This document shows, one piece after another, positions 33,602 to 47,400 of a stretch of DNA of 64,000 bases. The DNA is taken from assembly GCA_038501785.1 (NCBI GenBank), contig JBAMJR010000090.1, forward strand, positions 136,001 to 200,000. Reading direction: 5' to 3'. A program made the position numbers and the translations under genes. The notes under the pieces are model-generated. The model saw nothing but the letters and a program-made list of their open reading frames with translations, was not told the DNA's origin and did no database searches. This DNA is from Myoxocephalus aenaeus. Its lineage: Eukaryota > Chordata > Actinopteri > Perciformes > Cottidae. Numbering within the stretch: position 1 is the first letter of the stretch; the number at the start of each line of letters is the position of its first letter.

Positions 33602-36600
33602 ATGACCTCCAACTGCCGACGGCCCGAGCACTCCGCTCCTCCAGATGTGGTCAGTGACGTAGTTTATTGTCGTGTTGGTGCTAAGCTAACGGAGCTAACA
33701 ACAGCAGCTTGGATCTGGGTCTTTAAAGATATAACAATACAAATAATAACACTATTGTAATTAGCTCTAGTTAGTTCGTTTCTCATATATTTAAGTAACT
33801 TGTGATAGTAATACAGAAGAGGCAGCGGACAGCGGTCTCATTGAAGTATTGATGATCTAATCTGATGTGATCTCCTCCCCGCAGTACTACAATGAAGTCG
33901 AGGCGAAGAAATACTCTCAGAAGTGAGTGTGTGTTTGTTTGTGAATCACTTCCTGTCACTGTGGTCGCTATGCTTGTCGGGTAAAAACTTCCCCCCCGTG
34001 TGTCAGTACGGTTTTACCCCCAATAATGTCGAGCATTTTACTTATTTAAGAACGACAGACACACTGTAGTGTGTCGGTTACAAACACATCCACAAGCAGT
34101 GAGAATCCCCTGTTTTGATTCTGCAGACTTGCTTTAGAGCGTTGCTTCAAGGGCGTCTTCTAAGTCCGGTGGCACTTTACCACATAAAGGCAGCACATTG
34201 CCAGAATACAGATTTCTATTACTTTTCTTGATTTTTTTACTATGTCTCTTGTGTGCGCTTTCCTCTGTTTGCTGCTGTAATCCTGAAATGTCCCCACTGC
34301 AGGACTAATAAAGGAATATCTAATCTATACTCTCTGGGTGTTTTGTTCCTTCACAGCTCTCGAATGATTGAGATCCAGACCCAGATGTCAGAGAGAGCTG
34401 TAGAGCTTTTAAGCCTGCCGGAGGGACAGCCATGCTTCCTGCTAGATGTTGGGTGAGGGAGCGACACTGACTGTCTTTACATGTAGCAACACTTTTAACT
34501 TGATTGAGGCAATGCTTTGAGGAATAAATGATAAAATATGTTATTTTAATGTCAATAATAGGGTCATAGTAAGACTAAGCATGGTCTAAAAAGTATGTAC
34601 ATTGAAGACATGTTTATGTATTCACACATCACTCTAACACAAATGGTAATCCGTGTTCTCGATATCTACGTCCACATTCTGAATGTACTCTAATTTGTAG
34701 ATGAAAAGGGAACTTCTTTAAGTAGAGCGACTTTGCATAATCTGCAATTTAATAGAAACATGGAGGTTTAGATGCAGTGAGTTAGAGTGAGAGTTGTAAT
34801 AGTCTTGTGTTATTTTACCATAACACATTGTAAAATCAGATTAAAACAGTAATCTTGTGTTTTTGACGTGAAGTGTCTGTCCTCTGTGTCTCAGGTGCGG
34901 CTCTGGTCTCAGTGGAGACTACCTGTCAGAGGAGGGACACTATTGGGTCGGGGTCGACATCAGCACTGCAATGCTGGGTTAGTTTCACACTGATGCATTG
35001 AAACAGGAAGCAAGAGCTGGATGACGTACCAGTAAAATGTTGATATAGGGATAATATACTGAATATCATCTGAGATTTTGGTATGTTCATAATTTGATAT
35101 CATTTAATTAGTTGAGATAACTTTCTGAAATGGTTAGACTTAGGGAAAAGAGCAGTTAGTACTTCTACCTGCTTCCAAAATCCTGGGATCCTTATTTTAT
35201 CTGTGAGGAAACATCCGGTTTGACTTGAACATTACTTTTTTTAATTTGTAAAACCAAATATAATATATATATCTATCTATCTATCTACTGAATTGTTAAT
35301 GTTCATTAAAATAATAAAATATACACCAGCAACTTCATAATCAACAGGAATTACAATTCTGATATCAATATTGGGGCATCCCTAACAAAAAGTGTCTTGT
35401 TTCAAGTTTGATGGTTTTTCATATTAAACACAAATTAAATCAAGAGTTTTTAGTTGTATCCCTCTGAATTACAAATGTGGATCCATTTCTGAAACATTGA
35501 TGAAATGACGTGTTCTCTGGACAGATGTTGCACTGGACAGAGAAGTAGAAGGAGACCTTTTAGTGGGGGACATGGGCCAGGGGATGCCTTTCCGAGCCGG
35601 CACCTTCGACGGTTGCATCAGGTGAACAACAGAACATGCTTATGTTAAACATTTCTATTCTTATAATTCAGAATAAATTCTGACTCCTTTACCTTTTGCA
35701 TGATTCCCTTGTTCCCTGTCAGTATCTCTGCTCTGCAGTGGCTCTGTAATGCAGACAAGAGGTCACATAGTCCTCCGAAAAGACTCTACACCTTCTTTAG
35801 TACTCTCTACTCTTCTCTGGTACGGTTTCATCACTTCTTCAACTAAAATCCAAACATCCAGATTCCATATTTTACAATGAAGACCGTTGCTTACTTCGCC
35901 TCACTCTGTCTTTCAGTCGAGAGGCGCACGTGCAGTTTTCCAGCTTTATCCAGAGAACTCCGAACAGGTGAACTAACGTTGTGCATTGTGGATTTAAAAG
36001 CTGATGTTTTCTGCAGATTACTTCAATTCTGTCTTCTTGGTCCGTCTCTACAGCTTGAGCTGATCACGACGCAGGCCATGCGGGCAGGCTTCGGTGGAGG
36101 CATGGTGGTGGATTACCCCAACAGCACCAAGGCTAAAAAGTCAGTCGCTATGATAAAAGCTGGGCTTTTTGATTTTTGTTTATTTTTAGTTCCGCTGCAG
36201 CCTTTTGCAATTGATTCCTTCTTAATGGCCTGTGAAATCAGCAGCCGTGTACTAGCAACAGAAGGCTAATGAGAACACGAGGACATTCATATTGACTCGA
36301 CTGTTTGTCACATTAGCGTCGTGATTAATTATCACAGATTAAAATGGTCACCCTGATTTACTCAATCATTCACACGCATCTTGTTTGTTTCCAGGTTCTT
36401 CCTGTGTCTGTTTGCTGGAGCAACAGGAGCCCTTCCCAAAGTAAGAGTGAAAGGAGTTATCTCTCGTGGATATGGTGCTGTGTGCATTTTATTTAGATGC
36501 ATTATGATCAATGTGATCTCTGTTTGTTCTTTCCAGGGGTTGGGATTAGAAACCTCAGACAGAGCTGTTGCAAACCAGGTCCAGTATTCAGGACAAAGGT

Positions 36601-37674
36601 AAAGTTATTCACAGCAGGGAGACACAAAGAGTTTGTTTGTCACCAGACTTCCTCTGTATTTATTTGTGGATGTATTTTCATGTATCAGAAATATGCAATA
36701 TGGTGAAATGAGGCCGCCTGAGTGTCAGATGAAGATTGAGAAATTTCTTTGCTCCTACTTTAGTTTTTCTATTTTACTGCTAGAAATTTGCATGTTAGAC
36801 ATTTTGTAAATAACCCATACATTTATTAATGATTTGATTCTCTTTTTTTTTTTTTTTTTTTTTAAATGGCTAACATTTGTTGCTCTCAGATTCTCGGCTT
36901 TTCTTTATCTAATACGATAGCATACTGCATATCTTCTGGACAGCACAAGCAAATTGAATATTGAGACAGAAAGATATTATAGACAAAACGATTAATCAAG
37001 TAAAACGTTAGTTGCAGCTCTACTTCACTCTCTTTTTTTGGTCTGTAATAAAACAGCCATTTAAAAACAGGTCTTGGCCTGAAGTGCAGGTCCAGTCATA
37101 CCTGCTTCGATGAAGCCGAAAGACCGAGAGAAATCTGAAAAGGGTCGTCGTCCTGTCTCACTTGAAACCCCGTCAGGCAGCTTTTCCTCCCTTTTTACAG
37201 TGTTGCTCCTCCTGGTTTCACGAAGAGACTGGGTGTGTAAAATATTCAGCATCACGAGTTGTGGATGCGATTTGTCACAAAGAACAAGGTGCATTATAAA
37301 TAAGCTAATCAGCCACACTTTGTCTTTGTGAAGATCCCGGTTCAAAAACATGAAGGGGAAATCGGCGAAGAAGGGAAAAGATTGGATCCTCGAGAAGAAG
37401 GAGAGGAGGAGAAGACAGGGACGGTATGTCATAATAACCACACTGTGTTGTAAACTCTGTCAGGACAAATAATTGAATGTATGATCTTGTGCTGAAATAT
37501 TCCTTCTCTTACTTATGTAATATATATACTAAGTTGATATCTCACTGAGTCTGCTCTGATTAGCTGTATACTGGAACACTTGCTGACTCTCTCTCTGCTG
37601 TGTGTTTGTTGGTCTGCAGGGAGGTTCGAGCTGACACAAAATACACTGCACGTCAGAGAAGACCTAATTTCTAA
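33602..37674 (+). CDS. bud23: BUD23 (WBSCR22), 18S rRNA guanine-N7 methyltransferase, complete, 282 aa
   Basis: Exons: 33602-33649, 33885-33922, 34357-34452, 34895-34977, 35525-35621, 35723-35819, 35917-35967, 36054-36139, 36395-36440, 36537-36598, 37334-37423, 37620-37674; total 849 nt in frame, one residue longer than human. Seen: N-terminal RRPEHSAPPDVYYN, SAM motif I LLDVGCGSGLSG (D59-G65), motif II-like WVGVDIS (D82), GDMGQGMPF, the family block SISALQWLCNADK, the conserved LYPENSEQLELITTQAM, and a Lys/Arg-rich C-terminus (KGKSAKKGKDWILEKKERRR) that looks like a nuclear signal. Known: with TRMT112 it methylates G1639 of 18S rRNA and supports 40S maturation. The exon at 36537-36598 and the start of the next are the least conserved part; their borders rest on frame and splice consensus. 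Divergent from DNAJC30, with STX1A about 1.3 kb downstream. Confidence 0.96.
34281..34330 (+). mobile_element. Retroposon 3' tail in BUD23 intron 2
   Basis: TCCCCACTGCAGGACTAATA then AAGGAATATCTAATCTA matches a second copy at 56841-56898 (TCCCCACTGCGGGACTAATA with TCTTA repeats). This is a common fish LINE/SINE 3' end. It stops about 27 bp before exon 3. Confidence 0.6.
36757..37021. mobile_element. MITE of the 'CATTATCGATTAAT' family, copy 3 (inverted)
   Basis: Right end reads AAAACGATTAATCAAGTAAA then ACGTTAGTTGCAGCTCTA, the reverse complement of the family's left terminus. It includes a 23-bp poly-T (36841-36863). It lies in the BUD23 intron between 36598 and 37334; the left boundary is approximate. 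Confidence 0.6.
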
Positions 37675-38357
37675 GTGACTCATGCAGCTGTGCCTTCATT
37701 AGCTCTCGTCCGTACCGCCGCACACCATCACCCCTCGAACTGCAGAGGGTTTGGACTTGAACTCCTTTAATCCAAATGAAGGAGATGCAACAGTGAAATG
37801 CTATTATGCCCAATCCTTTTGCCCTCTCCATGTTGGAAGATACCAAGTACATGGACAGACATCCGTACTGCTTACAGTGGAGACAGAGTTGGCATTGACA
37901 GCACCAACAATGTCAAAGAATTACATTTAAATTCTTTATAAATTATCAAATGCCACATCTTCATCTATCTCTGATCAGCTGTTTATTAAAAATCTACAAA
38001 CAGAGATTTGTATTATATAGATTTGTTTATTTTTCCAGAATGAATTGAACTAACGGCCTCCATGCATTTGTGAAAGCTGCAGTTTCAAAATCCAATGTTA
38101 CAAAAGCATACATATACAAAATGATGCAAATGTGTTTGTTTGCCTTAGACATACTGACAGTTCTTTACGTTAATGAAGGTTTCTAAAACGGGGGAGTCCC
38201 TATGTTGAGAGAAGATCTGGCTTGTAAGAGGAAATCAAACTTTCAAATCAAATTACACATTGCTGCTGGAACTATCACTAACTAATGTTTGTACCCTTGA
38301 TGGTTTATGTAGATTGTTATTATCAGTAGAGCACATCAAATACCTACTGTATAACAT

Positions 38358-38363
38358 AATAAA
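38358..38363 (+). terminator. Candidate BUD23 poly(A) signal
   Basis: AATAAA about 685 bp after the BUD23 stop and 660 bp before the STX1A start. Confidence 0.4.
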
Positions 38364-38566
38364 GAAATGTTGACTGTTAAAGGTAATTAAAATGTGTGTT
38401 TAGTAAGAAAGCCATACTACATGAATGAATACAATTGAAAGTCCCACATGGCCTTATGAAGGCGTCTCAAAAAGGGAAACTAAAGGAACTCCACTATATT
38501 TGTATGCGGTTGTAAAAGCAAACGTCTAAGCGTATTACTGTATAGTAACAGTGTGCACCACGTGTA

Positions 38567-38583
38567 GCCGCCAGAGGGCGCTG
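38567..38583 (+). promoter_or_regulatory. Candidate CTCF motif between BUD23 and STX1A
   Basis: GCCGCCAGAGGGCGCTG closely fits the CTCF core (CCAGAGGGCGCT). It lies in the short gap between a housekeeping and a neuronal gene. Binding is inferred. Confidence 0.35.
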
Positions 38584-39021
38584 TGCACTTCGGCACGCCT
38601 GCAGCCGCCTGGGCGTCATCTCTGAACTTACTCAATCGATAATCAAACCCACCAGTGTGCCCACTCAGCCGGACTGCTGTAGCTGGTCGCTTCTGGTCAG
38701 TCCAGCCTGGGAGATTACAGACAGACTTTAACGGAACCAAAAGAAACTTCCAGAGGAAAGAGGTGCGTTTCAGAAGAAGGATCAATTAGTGCGGATTGAG
38801 GAGGAAGTTGAAGGTGCGTAATGGGTTAACGGCGGAAGGCCTCGCCTCACCTTTAGTGCGCGTCACCCGGCTCCGTGGAGTGGTCCCACCACCCAAACCA
38901 AAGTGGGGAAATCGTCTCCCCTCGCCGCCGCCAGACGCGCACCCTCGCCTCGGTCGGTCTCCGCCCCGCCGCTCCATCACCACACGCACCCTGAAGACCT
39001 CGGGAGTGATTTACCGGAACC
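38584..39021 (+). promoter_or_regulatory. STX1A promoter and 5' UTR region
   Basis: CpG-rich from about 38820 to 39010 and leading without a break into the STX1A ATG at 39022 in the context ACCATGA. No TATA box is evident. The transcription start is not determined. Open frames on both strands here are short and unlike known proteins. Confidence 0.5.
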
Positions 39022-39807
39022 ATGAAGGACCGCATGCAGGAACTTAAACATGTGAGTTCCAGTTGTATTCCCGCGGCTCTGGATAGAATGAAAGATGTCC
39101 TCTTGGGTGCGCTGATTGAGCAACAGTTGTGACTCCCGGGGGCGTGATTGAGGCTAAAATGTTGTTATTACAATATGCAACCATCGCATATTGCCGCCAA
39201 GCACCACTGTGACGAAAGCAGGTTAAAGCCCAGCTGCCACGAATGATGCAGCTGTTGAATCAAAGTAAAAGTCTTTATCTCTCCATTCACTTTGACCTGC
39301 ATGCTGATTATCTCTGGGACTCCAGAGGGAGATTCTTTACTTAATGATATTTAATATCGATAGGGTCAATAATTTAATATGCAATGTTTATAGTTAGGAT
39401 TTGTTCTATTGTCTATTCAGGAGAGAGAGAGAGAGCTAATTAATTATTAGGCCATATGAATCACTGGTGTGAAGGAAGTATGGATGGTTGTCGGCTTCTT
39501 CTCTGAACTTGATCAGCCGATTGGGTTCTATTTATAAACTTTTAGTGAGACGTGATGTCACACAGTGAGGTCATCAGCTCTAAACCAATAAGCATGAGTT
39601 TGAGGCTGTGAGGTCATTATGTGAGGTCATTATTATGTGTGTGTGTCAAACTGTGCTAATTATTGGGCCATATGAATCACCTGTGGGAAGGAAGGATGGA
39701 TGGATAGTCTTTAGATTCTATTTTTGACTGCATGAAACATAGTTAATTACATTATACTACTTATGAGAACCAAGATGATGATGCCTGATGAGGTTTTTGG
39801 CTTGACC

Positions 39808-39861
<54 letters not shown>

Positions 39862-41373
39862 CTGTAATGTCAGCTCCTGATTCAGTTTTTTTTATTTTGA
39901 TCATATCTTTAATGTCTGAGAAATGGCAGCAGGAGCGTCCCCAGCCAGACCAAATAAAGTAGAAGTAAATTGCACGTCACAGACTGTTATTTCCCATCAG
40001 CAATAGATTGATATTGTTTTCCATTTGCAGCTCCTTGAGTCTCATGCAGACGTCTTAGTGGGCTGGACAGCAGCGTGCTGGATGCATAAAAGCTCGACAC
40101 GAGTGAACAATGTCTAGAAATTAATCTGAAAATAGGGAAACTTGTAAGTTCTCAGGAGATCACATCTGTCCGACCAAGATTTTTAATTCACAGTGACATA
40201 AAACAAGAAAAGTAGCAAATGCTCACATTTCAGAAGCTTTTTTAAATTAATTTACTTTTTCAGCTCGACAGCAGCCCATTATGAATGTTATGACATTAAC
40301 AAAGAAACTATTTGTTGTGAATGTTGACATCTGTCTAACACCGGTACTGAACATTGTATTCCATGTATTTTTTCCATGTTTGCATTTGTTAAATTTTGAT
40401 TTATTGGTTTTCTCTCAGTTCGGTAAAAGTTTCTTTGTCCTGTGTGAAAATAGTGCGACAATACTTGTTTTGTGCTTCTTTTTGCCAATTGCTTAAATGG
40501 ATGAAATGATGTCACAACAACATATTACAAAGTTTCACACATGTTCCTTTTCACAACTCAGATAGCTGAGCTTTACGGCTTCTGTTGCTTCTGTGTATTT
40601 GTGTGTTTTTGTCCCTGCTAGTTTACTCACCCGTGTGCTTCTGTGTCATTTTGGTAGGAACCTGAGTTTTGCTCATATTGGTGTGAGGCGACAGGTTGCG
40701 CTCCAACATCGCCCACATGCACATGAAGCTACTTTATGAGCTCAGTAGCTTGCTGCCTGATAACTGTCAGTCTCACCAGTCTCACTAAAATGCTCATGCA
40801 GCCTCCCCTCCCCTCGTCCCATCACTCCCAGTTGGCTAAGCAGTGATTTGGTGACAGATGGCGCTGATAAGATGTGTTTGTCAGCCGTCTTCAAGCTCTG
40901 AAACCTAAGGGAGAAACATAATAATGAGGTTATTACAGGGTTTACACATCACAGGAACTCTTATCAATCAAATGTGAATTTTGGTTTTGCTTTATAGCTC
41001 TTCGTTTTTTCCCTGACATTTTATCAGCTCCGTCTTTTTTCTCTTCTGTCTCATCGTTTAATCGACCGTTTGCCTCTTTACCATCTCCATCTCTTTTTTA
41101 ATAACAATGCTCTCTTTGCTTTTATCCTCTCGGTGAATCGAGCTCCTCCGTTATTGCTCTTTTCCTATCAGTGATTGATTTATCAGATGGCTTCCTGTCT
41201 TCCCCTTCCTCTCCAGCCTGTTGGTCAGTGTTAGAATTGGTTCAGGCTGAACGTTTTAACCTTTGACATCGTTCATTAAACTATTCATGACACCAAGATT
41301 ATAAATAACTGATGAAGGTTTTTGGCTTCACAGATACAATAAACGTTGTCTTCCATAGCAATGCTGCTTGATA

Positions 41374-41427
<54 letters not shown>

Positions 41428-44400
41428 TAGATACTCATTGTCACTGCCTGTTTGTTATTGGAGTGACACATTAACTAATAGGATGGATGTGGAGCACCGA
41501 CTCAAAAGCTCTGTGTGTCTTTGACTGGTTTCTTTTGATTATGCTTTCTCTTTTTACTCTGCTCACAATCCATCTCCCCTTTATTCCACTTTATTCCATG
41601 TCCTCACCGTTTTTTCTTCTGTCCTTGACCTAATCTTGGCTGTTGACACTCTGTCAGTGACACGAACAGCAGTGCTGAACAAAATAACCTGTTGGTTGCT
41701 GTGGAATCGAACACCGATCCTAGCGGGTCAGAGGTTTTATTTGTCCTCGTTCGAAGCGTCAAGCCTCTTCAAATAGCTCTGAAACCAGCAGCTTTCTGCT
41801 TTATCTCTGAGATCAGAGGTGGAGAGAAGGAAGCAGCATCAAAGTGCGCCGTCGTCATCCTGTTTTGCCGCTAAATCGTAAGAAAGGCACAGGCATACAC
41901 ACATTATTCATCAACACAGAGAGGCTGCATAACTGCATTAATGAGCCATGCAATGAGTGTGACCAATCTGGCATTTCACCAGGGATTTATCTGTCTTTGC
42001 AAATTAGGTGACAATTTCAATGATATCCAATATCTGTTGGCTGCAAGCTAATAGTTATTTTTTTAATGTGTGAATGGATCGCTGTGCTTGAAATAAGGGC
42101 TTTTATTTTCATGAGCTCTCTTCTACCTGTGAGATTTCCTTCAGTGTCTGCTGATGGATTTGGTCCTGTTGCTTATTATCCTGTTTCTCATAAAGAACAG
42201 CAGCTCCTAAGGCATCAGCGAACACAAATCCTGATAATAAATAAACCTTCCCCCAATCTGTTGTGGGAGAATTAGCTTGGGGTCATCTCTGTTACCATTG
42301 CTTAAAAACTATTTGTAATGTCCAGAGCTCCACTTTCACATCGCTTTCTAATCGATGGCAGCCGGGTGGTTCTTGAGCAGTGAGATAACAGCTTTTTATC
42401 ACATATACTTGTTGGAGATTGAGGCTATGCACTGTACCTGACATCTGGCTCTAACTAGCCATGTCCCTCTTTGTTGGGTGATACTCTTTCATAATGATAA
42501 TATGCTTAATCTTGCCAATGCGAGGCTGAACAGGCCCTTTCAACTAACACGTCCTCCACAAAGTAATCAACAAAATACCAAAAGCCATGAACATTATACT
42601 GACATTATTATATTTAAGTTGATATTAGAAACTTCTTAGCAAACAGTTCTTAATGTACGCATCCAGCAGATATGGAGCAATCTTCGCATATATTTGGAGT
42701 TGTGTTTCTGGCCACCAAGCAAATGTAGGGGAAATATTCACTCTTGTTTAACTCTATTTTTGCCCTCCACCAATTACTGAGAGAAGTATGGGACACTTTA
42801 GCTGCTTAAAGCTCCACTTTGTTGACCAGCTAGTCGTTAACTGTGTTTGCCAGCTGTAAAGTGAAGTTTAGAAACTTTCCACTGAAAACATCTGAAACAC
42901 AAATACAGTGGTTCCCGGATTTTGTAATTCTAATGTTATGCCGGCATATTGTCTGCCCAGAGAATTGCTTTGTTGGTCAAACAATATTAATGAAGAAAAC
43001 AACTCTGCAATGAAAATAATGTTTTATTCTATTGTGCACGTCTGTCTCATTCCCCCTTTGTTTTCTGACATTTTCTCTAGATTTTCTCTGTACTTTTTGT
43101 CCTACATCTCGTTCATCTCTCCCTCTTGCTGTCATAATTCTTCATATTTTTTGTACACATCCTGCCATTCCTTCACATCAATCTCACTCTCCGTTACATT
43201 TACCCCATATCTACAATATGATTGTCTTAGTGCCACACTGGTGCTGTCATAATATTTCATGGTCAGCGAGGCACTCTAAATATACCCCACGGGGTATATT
43301 ATATAATATGAGAAGGGATAGGGGGTGGGGAAAGCCTAAGTGGTGACAGCACATCGCTTTTCCCTGCCTGTGATCTGTCATTAACGTTCAACTGAAGCTT
43401 TGACATTTTCTCACCTACTCCTGCAAGGCTGAACACTGACCGACCACCCGGCGCCTACACAACACAGCATATGAACATCCTTAGTTAACAGCATGTCATT
43501 TATGTATTAATATCCATACTCATCGGCCAATTACCAGCTAACAAGCCAAAACGGAAGCAAGCATCTATCATTTAGTCAAAGGTCAGTCATTTGCAGCAGA
43601 AAGAGTTATCTCTTTGAAAACTGGCAGCTTGCAGGCAATTCTGGCAATTCTGGCCTGAAATTGATTATTATTGATTTGTTGCAAGACACACTAATATTGC
43701 ATTCTAAATATCATTATTTAATCTTTTATAGTGTGGTAGTTTGTAAATTGTTTTTTAGGCATGTTTGAATGGTATCCCTTTGATGATTTCACTGTTAAAG
43801 GTTAAAAAGATGTGAGGGCAGATGGGGATGAAAGACAGAGGACAGTTGGAGCAAGAGCAAAAGAGGGATAACATGTGATGAACTGATGAAGAAGAGATTG
43901 CATAATAAAGTTTATTTGTCATTCCAACCATATCTGCCCAAAATCCGCAGCAGAATAAGATGTTTCTCTCAGGACCAGGTAATAAAACACAGCACAGATA
44001 CATCAGTTTGGTTGGATGAATGACTGTTGACGTGCTCTTGAAGAGGGATAATGAGATGTTTCAGAAGAAAAGTGAAGTGAAGGCGTGAGAAGGGAGAGTG
44101 AGACAAAGGTAACGGAGTCCATGTTGTGTGGGCCAGCTGCTGTAATTATTCTATGGTGACGCTGAAGTCTGGAGGAAGGAGGGTGAGAGAGAAGGAGGCG
44201 AGAGAATGACGGACAGGGAGAATGGGAAAGAAAAAGGAAGATGATTAAAGGGGGAGGACGTTGAGGAGGATTGGTACGAAAAAACGAATTTGTTGCACAC
44301 GCTCCGACTCTGTGCTGCTGCGATGGCAGCACTTCAGCTCTTCTCCCACCCACATTCTTCTTCTCCGTGTAACTGCTGAACTCCACTCGCTGCACCCTGT

Positions 44401-47400
44401 TGACCTCGGCCAGAGCTGCTGTTCACTGCAAAGCAGAGGCGAGATGTATGTTTATTGATGACAAGAAAATCCCATCTAAAAAGTTGCAGGACAATGATGT
44501 GCCAACAGCCACGACGCCTCTTAAAGAGTGACGATTAAAGGTCTGTAACCGTTGTCCATGGAGATTCACAATAAAAACACACTTTGAGGGATTGACTCTC
44601 TGATAACCAGACTATATATTGACGTTTCTGTTTTACTTCATTTTGCAGTCTGACATTGTGTTCATGTTAGCCGTTTTCTGTGTAGGACTATATCCATAAC
44701 TAGTCAGTAAATTAGTAGTGATTCAAGTAGCCGCACTGATGTAATTGTATTGTCATGGAAACTAAGATACCACTATGAAACTTCTCCAGTTGATTACTTA
44801 TACTAAGACAAATTGTTCTGAACATTGGATAAAGTCAGGGCAATGTCTGATCTCATTTTGTGGACCTTCCTAAAGTCAACGATTTTTACAGAGGGAATTT
44901 GGGATATCTCTGTTTATCATGCTAAATCATAAAATACTGTCAACAGCCATACAAAAAAAAGTCATGTTTTTAAGAATAAAATGTTCTATAAAGCAGGCTA
45001 TGAAGGATATATGAGAAAATATAGATTGGAATGAAACTGGAAAGTTTGGTGTATGTAAGTGATACTGTAGTCAAGAGTTCTGCCTCAGAGTGAGAATAAA
45101 ACTCATCTTGAGGCCTAAGGATATGTATTGTAAAATTCCATAAATCTTTAAGACACAGGTGAATAGGGTCAAACTAATTAACTAATAACCATAAAACTTC
45201 CGAAGTTGATTAGTGATTTCAATACAAGAATCTTTTGTATTTCTCTGACATTTCTAAAATGTTTAAACATGCAAATCAGTCATTATCTAATGTAACCTTT
45301 AGTGACTTTAAGATAAATCTACAGATGCAAATAGACAAAGTAGTAAAAATACACACCTAAATGTGTATTCTTTATGTATTTTATATGTTTACAAAATAGC
45401 TCAAACTCTCAAAATGGATCAGTGCATGAAATATGTTTTTGCCTGGGGTGTCCAGCCCTGAGAAATATGATCGCGGTAACTGAGAAATAGCCGTCAATGA
45501 GCATGACACCACATCTATTTTAATAGCTGGAAAATTCAACCAAAAATCAATTAAGGCATGTGGAAATTGATGTCAGTTCTCCGGGGACATAAACATGTAC
45601 AGACAACAATGGAGCTGGTTAGAAAGGTACTGCAACGCATACATTTGTATTTTAGATTTAAATAAAAAGTATTGAACTGTATTTTCATTAGCAAGTTATC
45701 CACAGGAGTGCATTGATCAGCTACAGTGCACATTATTTTGCAAACAGTCACACTGGCCATCTGTTGATTTCCTTCAAAGATGGCCTCCGCTGTTGTTACC
45801 AGCGAGGGGTAATGTGAAAGGAACTGACTGAGTTTTACATTTGGCTGGTTTAGTCTATCGCTCCCTGATTGTGTCTTTATCCTGTCTCAATAGCTCTCGC
45901 TGTGTCCCCCTCTTCCATCAGCCGGTCATTCACTCAGTCAGCCGGCCAGCCAGGTAATCAGCCAGTTACACATCGGTATGTTGATTGGTGGGTTTGCGGT
46001 GTCAGCGTCAGCTTTGTGCCACCAATGCTCCTTTTGATTTTCATGAACTTTTTCCTATAGCTTGATTTTATTTCACTTTTTTTCTTTGTAATGAATATAC
46101 ATGTTTTCTCAAATCACATTTTAAAAATTAAAAAAAAATTTAATTTTTTTTTAGAAATTAAATCCTTTCACTCATATTAAAGTTCCTTTAGATCGAGCAT
46201 CAACTTCGTGTCTAAAGGGCGAATGTGTAAGATCTGGCCAGAATGTGTTTAAAACATTAAAAAAAAAAGAATTTGAAGAGTTTACAATGTTGATGTTATG
46301 TCAAAGACGTCTTTGTATTGAGTTGCAGTGATATCTACTGTGTGAGCATGCTAAACAGCTAGCACTGACCCTGGTGTTGTAAGGCGACTGTGGCTAAGTG
46401 GTTAGCATGCCCGTCTTTCAATCAGAGGGTTGGTTCAGAGCGTCAGCTAAATAATACCATGTCATGTAATACTTAGTGAGTCACTGGGTGTCCAGTCCAC
46501 CCTCAGCTCAACAGGAGAGGAGGAAGAAGTAGAGCTGCCCAGAGGGCTTTTCAATCACAGCAGAGGTACAGGGTCCCTATACATTTACATAGTTTTGCTT
46601 AAATCAAAAGAAAAGAAAATATTGTTTTCTCCCGGCCACCAGGGTAGTACTTCACCAGGAGGAGGGCAGGTGGTGTCTCATTTAGCAGTTAGCTTTAGCA
46701 GCGTTAGCATTCAGCCAGTGCAAACCCAGGCCCCAGGAGTCAGAGTGGGCTGGTGGAGCCCTGGTCTAACCTGTGTAATGGCAGCAACAGAAAGGGGCAG
46801 TCCATTGGGATCAGACCCCCAGTGCTGGTGTTTACGCTGGCTGATAGCGGGTTGCTAACGTAAACTACAGGCCGACACTACACATGAAGATTATAAGAAA
46901 GCAGTGGTATTTGGAATTTTAAATATTCTTGCTCTGCTGTTTGTAAGGGGCACAGGTACTGGAACTCAAAAGCACAACTCTGAGTCAGATGGACAAGCAA
47001 AGTTCTTTACTGGCGTTTCGGGCAGGGTCAAAACCCAGAGGTCACTCAAAACAGGCAAACAAATCCGAAAAAGGGCAGGCAAAAATCCAAGGTTGGCGGG
47101 ACAGACGAAACGGGGTCAGAACAGGCATATCCGGCATAAGATGCAGGTACGCTGGCGAGTTTGGCACCAACACACAAGACAAGCGGGCAGAGGACAAGTG
47201 AGGGGACCTAAATAGTGAGGGACTAATGAGGGAATGGGCTGCAGGTGAGGACCAGGTGAAGGGAATGAGGGATGATCAGAATGGCAGGATCTGAAATGAC
47301 ATGAGAGGGAATTTACGACACTGTTAGTTAATAAGAATTAAGAGTTGTTGGTTCTTTTTTTTAATAACTGATGACTGTAAAATGTGTTTGTTTGGACACA

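Noticed and set aside
46383..46440. tRNA gene
   Set aside because: The acceptor stem does not pair and it continues into a SINE-type tail.
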